Below, one piece after another: positions 7,726-17,744 of a stretch of DNA of 64,000 nucleotides. A model generated the notes under the pieces. It was not told the origin of the DNA. It was given only the letters and a program-made list of their open reading frames with translations, and ran no database searches. The translations under genes and the position numbers were made by a program. The first letter of the stretch is position 1, and the number at the start of each line of letters is the position of its first letter. The stretch spans positions 124,001 through 188,000 of the forward strand of contig NZ_FMAJ01000010.1 of assembly GCF_900094625.1 (NCBI RefSeq). Direction: 5' to 3'. This DNA comes from Rhizobium aethiopicum. GTDB taxonomy: Bacteria; Pseudomonadota; Alphaproteobacteria; Rhizobiales; Rhizobiaceae.

Positions 7726-8688
7726 ATGGCGCGTAACAAGATCGCACTCATTGGTTCTGGCATGATTGGTGGCACGCTGGCGCATCTCGCCGGCCTGAAG
7801 GAGCTGGGTGATATCGTCCTCTTCGACATTGCCGACGGCATTCCCCAGGGCAAGGGTCTCGACATCGCACAGTCCTCTCCGGTCGAAGGCTTCGACGCCA
7901 ACCTGACCGGCGCCAGCGACTATTCGGCGATCGAGGGTGCCGACGTCTGCATCGTCACTGCCGGCGTTCCGCGCAAGCCGGGCATGAGCCGCGACGACCT
8001 TCTCGGCATCAACCTCAAGGTCATGGAGCAGGTCGGCGCCGGCATCAAGAAATACGCGCCGAACGCCTTCGTGATCTGCATCACCAACCCGCTCGACGCC
8101 ATGGTCTGGGCGCTGCAGAAGTTTTCCGGCCTTCCGGCCAACAAGGTCGTCGGCATGGCCGGCGTTCTCGACTCCTCGCGCTTCCGCCTCTTCCTTGCCA
8201 AGGAATTCAACGTTTCCGTTCAGGACGTGACCGCCTTCGTTCTCGGCGGCCACGGCGACACGATGGTGCCGCTCGCCCGCTATTCGACGGTCGGCGGCAT
8301 TCCGCTCACCGACCTCGTTACCATGGGCTGGGTCACCAAGGAGCGCCTCGAAGAGATCATCCAGCGCACCCGTGACGGCGGCGCCGAAATCGTCGGCCTG
8401 CTGAAGACCGGCTCGGCCTATTATGCTCCGGCTGCCTCGGCGATCGAAATGGCCGAATCCTACCTCAAGGACAAGAAGCGCGTCCTGCCCTGCGCCGCTC
8501 ATCTGACCGGCCAATACGGGGTCAAGGACATGTATGTCGGCGTTCCCACCGTCATCGGCGCCGGCGGCGTAGAGCGCGTCATCGAGATCGACCTCAACAA
8601 GGCCGAGAAGGAGGCCTTCGACAAGTCGGTTGCCGCCGTCGCTGGTCTCTGCGAGGCCTGCATCAACATCGCGCCTGCCCTGAAATAA
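7726..8688 (+). CDS. mdh: malate dehydrogenase (LDH-like type)
   Basis: This enzyme interconverts malate and oxaloacetate with NAD in the TCA cycle. The 320-residue protein has GSGMIGG at 10-16, Asp34 for NAD preference, VPRKPGMSRDDLL around the mobile loop, TNPLDAMVW at the binding site, and GGHGDTMVPL with the catalytic His176. These are features of the bacterial LDH-like malate dehydrogenases, not the E. coli type. An upstream in-frame ATG at 7672 is rejected because AAAGGAAA sits just before 7726 and the fold starts directly there. It heads mdh-sucCDAB. Confidence 0.97.
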   Translation: MARNKIALIGSGMIGGTLAHLAGLKELGDIVLFDIADGIPQGKGLDIAQSSPVEGFDANLTGASDYSAIEGADVCIVTAGVPRKPGMSRDDLLGINLKVMEQVGAGIKKYAPNAFVICITNPLDAMVWALQKFSGLPANKVVGMAGVLDSSRFRLFLAKEFNVSVQDVTAFVLGGHGDTMVPLARYSTVGGIPLTDLVTMGWVTKERLEEIIQRTRDGGAEIVGLLKTGSAYYAPAASAIEMAESYLKDKKRVLPCAAHLTGQYGVKDMYVGVPTVIGAGGVERVIEIDLNKAEKEAFDKSVAAVAGLCEACINIAPALK

Positions 8689-8722
8689 TCAGCGCTGAAG
8701 CAATCGAAACAGGGATAGACCC

Positions 8723-9916
<1,194 letters not shown>

Positions 9917-9933
9917 TTTGAGGGATCGAAAGA

Positions 9934-10836
9934 ATGTCTATTCTCGTCAATAAAGACACCAAGGTCCTCGTTCAGGGTCTGACCGGCAAGACCGGCACGT
10001 TCCATACCGAACAGGCGCTTGCTTACTACGGCACGCAGATGGTTGGCGGTATCCACCCGAAGAAGGGCGGCGAAACTTGGGCCGGCTCGAAGGGTGAAAG
10101 CCTGCCGATCTTCGCCACCGTCGCTGAAGGCAAGGAAAAGACCAGCGCCAACGCATCGGTCATCTATGTTCCGCCGGCCGGTGCTGCCGACGCGATCATC
10201 GAGGCAATCGACGCCGAGATCCCGTTCATTACCTGCATCACCGAAGGCATCCCGGTCATGGACATGGTGCGCGTCAAGGCTCGCCTCGACCGCTCCAAGT
10301 CACGCCTGCTTGGGCCCAACTGCCCGGGCATCATGACGCCGGAAGAATGCAAGATCGGCATCATGCCGGGCTCGATCTTCCGCAAGGGTTCCGTCGGCAT
10401 CGTGTCCCGCTCGGGCACGCTGACCTATGAAGCCGTCTTCCAGACCTCCAACGAGGGTCTCGGCCAGACCACGGCCGTCGGCATCGGCGGCGACCCGGTC
10501 AAGGGCACCGAGTTCATCGACGTGCTCGAGATGTTCCTGGCCGACGAAGCCACGACCTCGATCATCATGATCGGCGAAATCGGCGGCTCGGCTGAGGAGG
10601 ATGCAGCCCAGTTCCTCAAGGACGAAGCCAAGAAGGGCCGCAAGAAGCCGATGGCCGGCTTCATCGCCGGCCGCACGGCGCCGAAGGGCCGCACCATGGG
10701 CCATGCCGGCGCCGTGGTATCGGGCGGCAAGGGCGACGCGGAATCGAAGATCGCGGCGATGGAATCGGCAGGCATCAAGGTGTCTCCGTCTCCGGCCCGC
10801 CTCGGCAAAACGCTGGTTGAAGTCCTCAAGGGCTAA
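9934..10836 (+). CDS. sucD: succinyl-CoA synthetase alpha subunit
   Basis: SucD binds CoA and carries the phosphorylated histidine. In this 300-residue protein QGLTGKTGTFH (14-24) forms the CoA-binding start, GPNCPG (127-132) is conserved, GIGGDPVKGT (183-192) follows, and the phosphohistidine is His257 in MGHAGAVVSGG. Ribosome binding site GAGGGA precedes the start. A strong hairpin follows the stop codon, before sucA. Confidence 0.98.
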   Translation: MSILVNKDTKVLVQGLTGKTGTFHTEQALAYYGTQMVGGIHPKKGGETWAGSKGESLPIFATVAEGKEKTSANASVIYVPPAGAADAIIEAIDAEIPFITCITEGIPVMDMVRVKARLDRSKSRLLGPNCPGIMTPEECKIGIMPGSIFRKGSVGIVSRSGTLTYEAVFQTSNEGLGQTTAVGIGGDPVKGTEFIDVLEMFLADEATTSIIMIGEIGGSAEEDAAQFLKDEAKKGRKKPMAGFIAGRTAPKGRTMGHAGAVVSGGKGDAESKIAAMESAGIKVSPSPARLGKTLVEVLKG

Positions 10837-10848
10837 AGCCGCTTAAAG

Positions 10849-10886
10849 GCCGGGCGGAGGAATGGCATCTGCGCCTTCCGCCCGGC
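10849..10886 (+). repeat. strong inverted repeat between sucD and sucA
   Basis: GCCGGGCGGAGG pairs with CCTTCCGCCCGGC (one bulged base) around a 13-nt loop, 12 bp after the sucD stop codon. No T run follows, so it does not look like a full rho-independent terminator. It could slow polymerase, or define an mRNA end that separates sucCD from sucA levels. Confidence 0.55.
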
Positions 10887-10978
10887 ACGAACACGAGACC
10901 AGCAGATGCGCCGCGGACAGGCGGCAATCGGAATGCGGCAGCCGGCGTTCAAACCGGCAAATTCATCAAAGTCAGGAG

Positions 10979-10996
10979 GCGGACGGAAGCGTCCGC
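10979..10996 (+). promoter_or_regulatory. hairpin between Shine-Dalgarno and start codon of sucA
   Basis: The Shine-Dalgarno AGGAGG is at 10974-10979 and the sucA ATG is at 11005, a gap of 25 nt that is too long. Between them GCGGACG (10979-10985) and CGTCCGC (10990-10996) form a perfect 7-bp stem with a GAAG loop. Folding removes about 17 nt and leaves about 8 nt, an ideal spacing. Confidence 0.6.
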
Positions 10997-11004
10997 ATAT
11001 CACC

Positions 11005-13989
11005 ATGGCACGGCAAGAAGCCAACGAGCAGTTTCAGATCACCTCGTTTCTGGATGGCGCCAACGCGGCCTATATCGAGCAGCTCTATGCGCGCTACGAA
11101 GAGGATCCGGCGTCGGTCGACGATCAGTGGCGCACCTTCTTCAAGGCGCTGGAAGACGATCCTGCCGATGTGAAGAAGGCCGCCAAGGGGGCTTCCTGGC
11201 GCAGGAAGAACTGGCCTCTGGCCGCCGGCGGCGATCTGGTATCGGCGCTCGACGGCGACTGGGGCATCGTCGAGAAGGTGATCGAGACCAAGGTGAAGGC
11301 CAAGGCCGAGGCTCAGGGCAAGCCCGCCGACACCACCGACGTGCTGCAGGCGACGCGCGATTCCGTGCGCGCCATCATGATGATCCGCGCCTATCGCATG
11401 CGCGGCCACCTGCATGCCAAGCTCGACCCGCTCGGCATCGCCGCTACCGTCGACGACTATCGCGAGCTGTCGCCGGAAAATTACGGCTTCACCGCTGCCG
11501 ATTACGACCGCAAAATCTTCATCGACAACGTGCTCGGCCTGGAATATGCGACACTTCACGAGATGATCGAGATTCTCGAGCGCACCTATTGCTCGACGCT
11601 CGGCGTCGAGTTCATGCATATCTCCAATCCTGAGGAGAAGGCGTGGATCCAGGAGCGCATTGAAGGTCCGGACAAGGGTGTGGCCTTCACGCCTGAAGGA
11701 AAGAAGGCGATCCTTTCCAAACTCGTCGAAGCCGAAGGCTACGAACAGTTCCTCGACGTCAAGTTCAAGGGCACCAAGCGTTTCGGCCTAGACGGCGGTG
11801 AATCGCTGATCCCCGCATTGGAGCAGATCCTGAAGCGCGGCGGCCATCTCGGTCTCAAGGAGGCCGTGTTCGGCATGGCCCATCGCGGCCGCCTGAACGT
11901 ACTCTCCCAGGTCATGGGCAAGCCGCACCGCGCGATCTTCCATGAGTTCAAGGGCGGCTCCTATGCCCCTGACGAAGTCGAAGGCTCGGGCGACGTCAAG
12001 TACCATCTCGGCGCTTCCTCCGACCGCGAATTCGACGGCAACAAGGTGCACGTCTCGCTGACGGCGAACCCGTCGCATCTTGAAATCGTTGATCCCGTCG
12101 TCATGGGCAAGGCCCGGGCCAAGCAGGACATGAGCGCCACCGTCTGGGAAGGCGACATCATTCCGCTTTCCGAACGCGCGAAGGTTCTGCCGCTGCTGAT
12201 CCATGGCGACGCGGCCTTCGCGGGCCAGGGCGTCATCGCCGAAATCCTCGGCCTGTCCGGTCTGCGCGGCCACCGTGTTGCCGGTACCATGCACGTGATC
12301 ATCAACAACCAGATCGGCTTCACGACGAACCCGGCCTTTTCACGCTCGTCACCCTATCCGTCCGACGTCGCCAAGATGATCGAGGCGCCGATCCTGCACG
12401 TCAACGGCGACGATCCGGAAGCGGTCGTCTACGCAGCCAAGATCGCGACCGAATTCCGCATGAAGTTCCACAAGCCTGTGGTGCTCGACATGTTCTGCTA
12501 TCGCCGCTACGGCCATAATGAAGGCGACGAGCCGTCCTTCACGCAGCCGAAGATGTACAAGATCATCCGCGGCCACAAGACCGTGCTGCAGCTCTATGCG
12601 GCGCGCCTTGTCGCCGAGGGCCTGCTCACCGAAGGCGAAGTCGAGAAGATGAAGGCCGACTGGCGCGCGCATCTCGAGCAGGAGTTCGACGCCGGCCAAC
12701 ACTACAAGCCTAACAAGGCCGACTGGCTGGACGGCGAGTGGTCGGGCCTGCGTACCGCCGACAATGCCGACGAACAGCGCCGCGGCAAGACGGCGGTGCC
12801 GATGAAGACGCTGAAGGAGATCGGCCGGAAGCTGTCGGAGATCCCAACCGGCTTCAATGCGCACCGCACGATCCAGCGCTTCATGGAAAACCGCGCGAAT
12901 ATGATCGCCACCGGCGAGGGGATCGACTGGGCGATGGCCGAAGCGCTTGCCTTCGGCGCGCTTTGCCTCGAAGGCCACAAGATCCGCCTGTCCGGTCAGG
13001 ATTGCGAACGCGGCACCTTCTCGCAGCGCCATTCGGTTCTCTACGATCAGGAAACCGAGGAGCGGTACATTCCGCTCGCCAATCTTGCGCCGACGCAGGC
13101 CCGTTACGAGGTCATCAATTCGATGCTTTCGGAAGAGGCCGTGCTCGGCTTCGAATACGGTTACTCACTCGCCCGCCCGAACGCACTGACGCTCTGGGAA
13201 GCGCAGTTCGGCGATTTCGCCAATGGTGCGCAGGTGGTCTTCGACCAGTTCATCTCGTCGGGCGAACGCAAGTGGCTGCGCATGTCGGGCCTCGTCTGCC
13301 TGCTGCCGCACGGTTATGAAGGCCAGGGTCCGGAGCACTCCTCGGCTCGCCTGGAGCGCTTCCTGCAGCTTTGCGCAGAAGACAACATGCAGGTCGCCAA
13401 CGTCACGACGCCGGCGAACTACTTCCACGTCCTGCGCCGGCAGCTGAAGCGCGACTTCCGCAAGCCGCTGATCCTGATGACGCCGAAGTCGCTGCTGCGC
13501 CATAAGCGGGCGGTCTCAACGCTTGCCGAAATGGCCGGCGAATCGGCTTTTCATCGCCTGCTGTGGGACGATGCCGAGGTGATCAAGGACGGCCCGATCA
13601 AGCTGCAGAAGGACAACAAGATCCGCCGCGTCGTCATGTGCTCCGGCAAGGTCTATTACGATCTTCTTGAAGAGCGTGAAAAGCGCGGTATCGACGACAT
13701 CTATCTGCTGCGCGTCGAGCAGCTCTATCCCTTCCCGGCCAAGGCGCTCATCAACGAGCTGTCGCGCTTCCGCAATGCCGAAATGGTCTGGTGCCAGGAA
13801 GAGCCGAAGAATATGGGCGCATGGTCGTTCATCGACCCGTTCCTCGAATGGGTGCTTGCCCATATCGATGCGAAATACCAGCGCGTCCGCTACACCGGCC
13901 GTCCGGCCGCCGCCTCGCCGGCGACGGGCCTGATGTCCAAGCATCTGTCACAGCTCGCCGCATTCCTCGAGGATGCACTGGGCGGCTAA
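11005..13989 (+). CDS. sucA: 2-oxoglutarate dehydrogenase E1 component
   Basis: This thiamine-diphosphate enzyme decarboxylates 2-oxoglutarate and transfers the succinyl group to SucB. The start MARQEANEQFQITSFLDGAN gives 994 residues, normal for rhizobia, and is followed by the E1o N-terminal helix YIEQLYARYEEDP that docks on E2. GMAHRGRLNVL, the ThDP/Mg motif HGDAAFAGQGV...NNQIGFTT, and HNEGDEPSFTQP are all present. The open frame extends upstream to an ATG at 10906, but the residues before 11005 are not family-like. The start is served by the unusual SD-hairpin arrangement just upstream. It is followed by a small YCII-domain gene before sucB. Confidence 0.97.
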   Translation: MARQEANEQFQITSFLDGANAAYIEQLYARYEEDPASVDDQWRTFFKALEDDPADVKKAAKGASWRRKNWPLAAGGDLVSALDGDWGIVEKVIETKVKAKAEAQGKPADTTDVLQATRDSVRAIMMIRAYRMRGHLHAKLDPLGIAATVDDYRELSPENYGFTAADYDRKIFIDNVLGLEYATLHEMIEILERTYCSTLGVEFMHISNPEEKAWIQERIEGPDKGVAFTPEGKKAILSKLVEAEGYEQFLDVKFKGTKRFGLDGGESLIPALEQILKRGGHLGLKEAVFGMAHRGRLNVLSQVMGKPHRAIFHEFKGGSYAPDEVEGSGDVKYHLGASSDREFDGNKVHVSLTANPSHLEIVDPVVMGKARAKQDMSATVWEGDIIPLSERAKVLPLLIHGDAAFAGQGVIAEILGLSGLRGHRVAGTMHVIINNQIGFTTNPAFSRSSPYPSDVAKMIEAPILHVNGDDPEAVVYAAKIATEFRMKFHKPVVLDMFCYRRYGHNEGDEPSFTQPKMYKIIRGHKTVLQLYAARLVAEGLLTEGEVEKMKADWRAHLEQEFDAGQHYKPNKADWLDGEWSGLRTADNADEQRRGKTAVPMKTLKEIGRKLSEIPTGFNAHRTIQRFMENRANMIATGEGIDWAMAEALAFGALCLEGHKIRLSGQDCERGTFSQRHSVLYDQETEERYIPLANLAPTQARYEVINSMLSEEAVLGFEYGYSLARPNALTLWEAQFGDFANGAQVVFDQFISSGERKWLRMSGLVCLLPHGYEGQGPEHSSARLERFLQLCAEDNMQVANVTTPANYFHVLRRQLKRDFRKPLILMTPKSLLRHKRAVSTLAEMAGESAFHRLLWDDAEVIKDGPIKLQKDNKIRRVVMCSGKVYYDLLEEREKRGIDDIYLLRVEQLYPFPAKALINELSRFRNAEMVWCQEEPKNMGAWSFIDPFLEWVLAHIDAKYQRVRYTGRPAAASPATGLMSKHLSQLAAFLEDALGG

Positions 13990-14006
13990 AACAAGGGGGG
14001 GGCGCA

Positions 14007-14315
14007 ATGGCTTACTTCTTTCTGAGACTGCTGCCGCCGCGCCCCACTTTCCCGCATGACGGAACGGGCGATGAAATGGCGGCGATGAAACGCCATGTCG
14101 AATACTGGCATCGGCACGCCCTTGCGGGATCGGCGATCGTCGTCGGTCCCGTCTTCGAGGGTCAAGGCGCCTTCGGCATGGCGATCGTCGAAGTCGAGGA
14201 TCAGGCGGCGGCGCAGGCTATTGCCGACGGCGATCCGATCATCACTTCCGGTTTCGGTTTCCGTTTCGATATTCTGCCGATGCCTTCGATCATTTTGCGG
14301 CCGCCCGCCGTCTGA
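14007..14315 (+). CDS. YCII-domain protein
   Basis: The 102-residue product matches the YCII (YciI-like) fold: MAYFFLRLLPPRPTFPHDG at the N-terminus, then a His-containing helix (MKRHVEYWHRHALAG) and GPVFEGQGAFGMAIVEVED, ending DPIITSGFGFRFDILPM. YCII proteins have a ferredoxin-like fold with a conserved His-Asp pair and mostly unknown reactions. GGGGGG lies 7 bp before the ATG. It sits between sucA (17 bp) and sucB (39 bp) and is probably cotranscribed with them. Any role in 2-oxoglutarate dehydrogenase is untested. Confidence 0.85.
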   Translation: MAYFFLRLLPPRPTFPHDGTGDEMAAMKRHVEYWHRHALAGSAIVVGPVFEGQGAFGMAIVEVEDQAAAQAIADGDPIITSGFGFRFDILPMPSIILRPPAV

Positions 14316-14354
14316 AACGCATAAACGAAAACACACGAAATCAGGATTTGAACA

Positions 14355-15605
14355 ATGGCCACAGAAATCCGCGTTCCAACTCTCGGTGAGTCCGTCAGCG
14401 AGGCAACCGTCGGCACCTGGTTCAAGAAGGTCGGCGACGCCATCAAGGTCGACGAGCCGATTCTGGAGCTTGAAACCGACAAGGTGACCATCGAAGTTCC
14501 CGCACCGGTCTCGGGCACGCTTTCGGAGATCGTCGCTGCCGCCGGCGAGACCGTCGGCCTCGGCGCGTTGCTCGGCCAGATCGCCGACGGCGCTGGTGCA
14601 ACCGCCGCTCCGGCGGCAGCTGCGCCTGTCGCTGCCCCTGCCCAGCCGGCTGCCCCTGCCCAGCCGGCTGCCGCCGCCGCATCATCGTCGAGCGCTTCCG
14701 TCTCCACCATGCCGCCGGCGCCGGCGGCCGCGAAGATGTTGGCCGAAAGCAATCTTTCCGCCGATCAGGTCGACGGCAGCGGCAAACGCGGCCAGGTGCT
14801 GAAGGGCGATGTCATTGCCGCAGTTGCCAAGGGTATTTCCGCTCCGGCCGCAGCACCGGCAGCAGCGCCGGCCGCAGCACGCGGTCCGTCGACGGTCGAG
14901 GATGCCTCGCGCGAAGAGCGCGTGAAGATGACGCGCCTGCGCCAGACGATCGCCAAGCGCCTGAAGGACGCGCAGAACACCGCCGCCATGCTGACCACCT
15001 ACAATGAGGTGGACATGAAGGCGGTCATGGACCTGCGCAACAAGTACAAGGACATTTTCGAGAAGAAGCACGGCGTCAAGCTCGGCTTCATGGGCTTCTT
15101 CACCAAGGCGGTGACGCATGCGCTGAAAGAACTGCCGGCGGTCAACGCCGAAATCGACGGCACCGACGTCATCTACAAGAACTACTGCCATGTCGGCATG
15201 GCCGTCGGCACCGACAAGGGTCTGGTCGTTCCCGTCATCCGCGACGCCGACCAGATGTCGATCGCCGAAATCGAGAAGGAACTCGGACGTCTTGCCAAGG
15301 CAGCCCGCGACGGCTCGCTGGCTATGGCCGACATGCAGGGCGGCACCTTCACCATCACCAATGGCGGCGTTTACGGCTCGCTGATGTCCTCGCCGATCCT
15401 CAACGCGCCGCAATCGGGCATTCTCGGCATGCACAAGATCCAGGAGCGGCCGGTGGCAATCGGCGGCCAGGTGGTCATCCGTCCGATGATGTATCTGGCG
15501 CTGTCCTACGATCACCGCATCGTCGACGGTAAGGAAGCCGTCACCTTCCTCGTGCGCGTCAAGGAGAGCCTCGAAGATCCGGAACGCCTGGTTCTCGATC
15601 TCTAA
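14355..15605 (+). CDS. sucB: dihydrolipoyllysine succinyltransferase, E2 of 2-oxoglutarate dehydrogenase
   Basis: SucB forms the core of the complex and makes succinyl-CoA. The 416-residue protein has one lipoyl domain with the lipoylated Lys43 in ETDKVTIEV, an Ala/Pro-rich linker (about 80-118) that includes a short DNA direct repeat coding AQPAAPAQPAA, and an E1/E3-binding domain around AKMLAESNLSADQVDGSGKRG. The catalytic acyltransferase domain follows, with His387 and Asp391 in SYDHRIVDG. Length and order are as in other rhizobia. Confidence 0.98.
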   Translation: MATEIRVPTLGESVSEATVGTWFKKVGDAIKVDEPILELETDKVTIEVPAPVSGTLSEIVAAAGETVGLGALLGQIADGAGATAAPAAAAPVAAPAQPAAPAQPAAAAASSSSASVSTMPPAPAAAKMLAESNLSADQVDGSGKRGQVLKGDVIAAVAKGISAPAAAPAAAPAAARGPSTVEDASREERVKMTRLRQTIAKRLKDAQNTAAMLTTYNEVDMKAVMDLRNKYKDIFEKKHGVKLGFMGFFTKAVTHALKELPAVNAEIDGTDVIYKNYCHVGMAVGTDKGLVVPVIRDADQMSIAEIEKELGRLAKAARDGSLAMADMQGGTFTITNGGVYGSLMSSPILNAPQSGILGMHKIQERPVAIGGQVVIRPMMYLALSYDHRIVDGKEAVTFLVRVKESLEDPERLVLDL

Positions 15606-15617
15606 GGAGCGCTTTCG

Positions 15618-16367
15618 ATGCGGAACCGGATCTTGCGAGCGGCGCGCCTTGTTTTTTGCGCTGCCGCCGCGCATGCCCCGGTCTCCGCATCGGCTGCCGG
15701 CTGGGATGTCGGCAAAGCGAGCAGCAATTTCGAACTGGTGGCGCTTGGCGAAGCCGAACTCTTGGGACGCTCGATCGGCGTGATCCATATGGGCAATGTC
15801 GAGCTGACGTCGGGACGCATCGTCGCTGCCGATCCGCTCGCCCAGCCGGATCGTCCGGCGCTGGCAAGAACGGTTACGCCGGGCGAATATTCGGTGGCGC
15901 TCTACCAGGCCTTCGGGCGCATCGCGGCGGCCAGCATGCGGTTTGCCGAGGGCAAGCCCGATCACTGGGAGTTGGCCGTCCTGCCCGGCCAGGACCCGGC
16001 GACCTTGAAGGATGACGAGATCTTCGGCTATCCCGTCGATGCCGGCGTCGGCTGTTACATGGATGCCGATACGCTCGCGTTAATCGACGAGCGGCAAGCG
16101 CAGGTCCAGGCGCAGAAGCCGGACGGCGACGTCAACTATTACGACGACGTGTTGGCTTCGGATCTCGATGCCAACAAGAACCACTATGCGCTGCACCGGC
16201 CGATTGCCGGCAAGAAGGGCAACGTCGCCGTGTTCTGGAGCGGCTGGGGCGACGGCGTCTATCCTGTCTTCTGGGGCCTCGACAAGGCCGGCCGCCCATT
16301 GGTGCTGTTGACCGATTTTGGTCTAATCGAGAATGCCGACGGACGGCGAGAGCCGAAGGTGCAATGA
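15618..16367 (+). CDS. exported DUF4241-type protein
   Basis: The 249-residue protein has a probable signal peptide (residues 1-27, ending SASAAG) and a body with the features of DUF4241: VALGEAELLGRSIGVIHMGN at the start, AGVGCYMDADTLALID in the middle, and NVAVFWSGWGDGVYPVFWGLDKAGRPLVLLTDF near the end. The function of this domain is unknown. AAGGAG 8 bp before the ATG sets the start. It is 12 bp after sucB and overlaps the next gene by 4 bp (ATGA), so it is cotranscribed with sucB. Confidence 0.75.
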   Translation: MRNRILRAARLVFCAAAAHAPVSASAAGWDVGKASSNFELVALGEAELLGRSIGVIHMGNVELTSGRIVAADPLAQPDRPALARTVTPGEYSVALYQAFGRIAAASMRFAEGKPDHWELAVLPGQDPATLKDDEIFGYPVDAGVGCYMDADTLALIDERQAQVQAQKPDGDVNYYDDVLASDLDANKNHYALHRPIAGKKGNVAVFWSGWGDGVYPVFWGLDKAGRPLVLLTDFGLIENADGRREPKVQ

Positions 16368-16894
16368 GCGGGACGATCGGGATCAAGGCAGGGCAGAAAG
16401 GCGTGGCCGCGATTGCAGCCGTGGCGTTTTTCGCCGTTCCGATTGCCGCGTTCGCCGTCGACTGCAAGCAGGAGCAGGCCGTGTACGTCGACCGGGACGG
16501 CGCCTATGAACTGCGTTTTGCGCCGCTGAATTCTCCCTCGGCTGCCGCCAGCAACCAGTTCAAGGTCACTGCACTCAAGACAACTGTCGTCATGGAAGGC
16601 TACGTGATGCCATCGGAAGATCCGGTGCGGGCGATCGGCATCCTGATGTTCAACTGCCCAGAGGGAGATGCGACCGGCGCCGACCTCGATGCCTGCACCG
16701 TCTGGCAGGGTGCCGTCTATGGCATGAATGCCAAGGGCGAGATGGATAATCTGCAGCCGGAGGGTGCTGCGGCGGCCGAAAAACTCGTGCTTCCCGGGCT
16801 TGGTCCGGCCATTCGTGAATCGAGCGCCTGGGGCGAGGGCAAGGCTTCGGTGGCGCCCTGGGACGTGCTGACTTTCAAGGAGTGCGCGACATGA
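16364..16894 (+). CDS. exported protein of unknown function
   Basis: The 176-residue product has a hydrophobic N-terminal segment ending IAAFAVDC, a likely signal peptide or signal anchor. The mature part contains three further cysteines (CPEG, ACTVW, KECAT) and no domain I can name. It overlaps the DUF4241 gene by 4 bp at the front and the SDR gene by 4 bp at the back (both ATGA), so the three are translationally coupled. A paired role for the two exported proteins is plausible but only inferred from this arrangement. Confidence 0.65.
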   Translation: MSGTIGIKAGQKGVAAIAAVAFFAVPIAAFAVDCKQEQAVYVDRDGAYELRFAPLNSPSAAASNQFKVTALKTTVVMEGYVMPSEDPVRAIGILMFNCPEGDATGADLDACTVWQGAVYGMNAKGEMDNLQPEGAAAAEKLVLPGLGPAIRESSAWGEGKASVAPWDVLTFKECAT

Positions 16895-17643
16895 GTGATG
16901 CACCTGTTGTTCTTGTGACCGGCGGCAGCCGGGGTATCGGCGCGGCGATCTGCCGGCTCGCCGCGCGCCAGGGCTGGCGCGTCGCGGTGAATTATGCCTC
17001 CAGCCGAGAGGCGGCGGAGGCTGTCGTTGCGGCGATCACTGAGGCCGGTGGCGAGGCCGTGGCAATCCAGGGTGATGTCGGCAAGGCGGGCGATATCGCC
17101 TCGATGTTTGCCGCCGTCGATCGTCATTTTGGCCGGCTCGACGGGCTCGTCAACAATGCCGGCATCGTAGACTACCCGCAACGGGTCGACGAGATGTCGA
17201 TGGAGCGGATCGAAAGGATGCTGCGCGTCAATGTGACCGGCTCCATCCTGTGTGCCGGAGAGGCCATTCGCCGCATGGCGAGCCGTCATGGTGGGCGGGG
17301 CGGCGCGATCGTCAACGTCTCGTCGATGGCGGCAATCCTCGGTTCGGCGACGCAGTATGTCGATTATGCGGCCTCGAAGGCGGCGATCGATACCTTCACC
17401 ATCGGGCTCGCGCGTGAGGTCGCAGCGGAGGGGATTCGCGTGAATGCCGTCAGGCCCGGCATCATCGAAACCGATCTGCATGCTTCGGGCGGACTGCCGG
17501 ACCGGGCGCGTGAAATGGCGCCGTCGGTCCCGATGCAGCGGCCGGGCACCGCCGAGGAGGTGGCGGACGCTATTCTCTATCTTCTTTCTCCTTCTGCCTC
17601 CTATGTAACGGGCGCGATCCTCAATGTGAGCGGCGGTCGCTAG
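16891..17643 (+). CDS. short-chain dehydrogenase/reductase
   Basis: This is a classical SDR of 250 residues. VLVTGGSRGIGAAICR binds the nucleotide, NNAG follows, and the catalytic residues are Ser in VNVSSMAA, with Tyr and Lys in YAASK. The end SASYVTGAILNVSGGR is the family C-terminus. I start at 16891 (MSDAPVV) because AAGGAG lies 7 bp upstream and the ATG overlaps the previous stop codon; an in-frame ATG at 16882 would add three residues. Substrate unknown. It is last in the insert between sucB and lpdA. Confidence 0.88.
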   Translation: MSDAPVVLVTGGSRGIGAAICRLAARQGWRVAVNYASSREAAEAVVAAITEAGGEAVAIQGDVGKAGDIASMFAAVDRHFGRLDGLVNNAGIVDYPQRVDEMSMERIERMLRVNVTGSILCAGEAIRRMASRHGGRGGAIVNVSSMAAILGSATQYVDYAASKAAIDTFTIGLAREVAAEGIRVNAVRPGIIETDLHASGGLPDRAREMAPSVPMQRPGTAEEVADAILYLLSPSASYVTGAILNVSGGR

Positions 17644-17744
17644 AAGAACGGGGCGAAACAGCATGCCATCTTTGTCGAATTCGTCGGCCTGATCGCTCTC
17701 GCGCTTGCAGCCGACCAAACGAAAAATTTAAAGGGAAATAAGCA

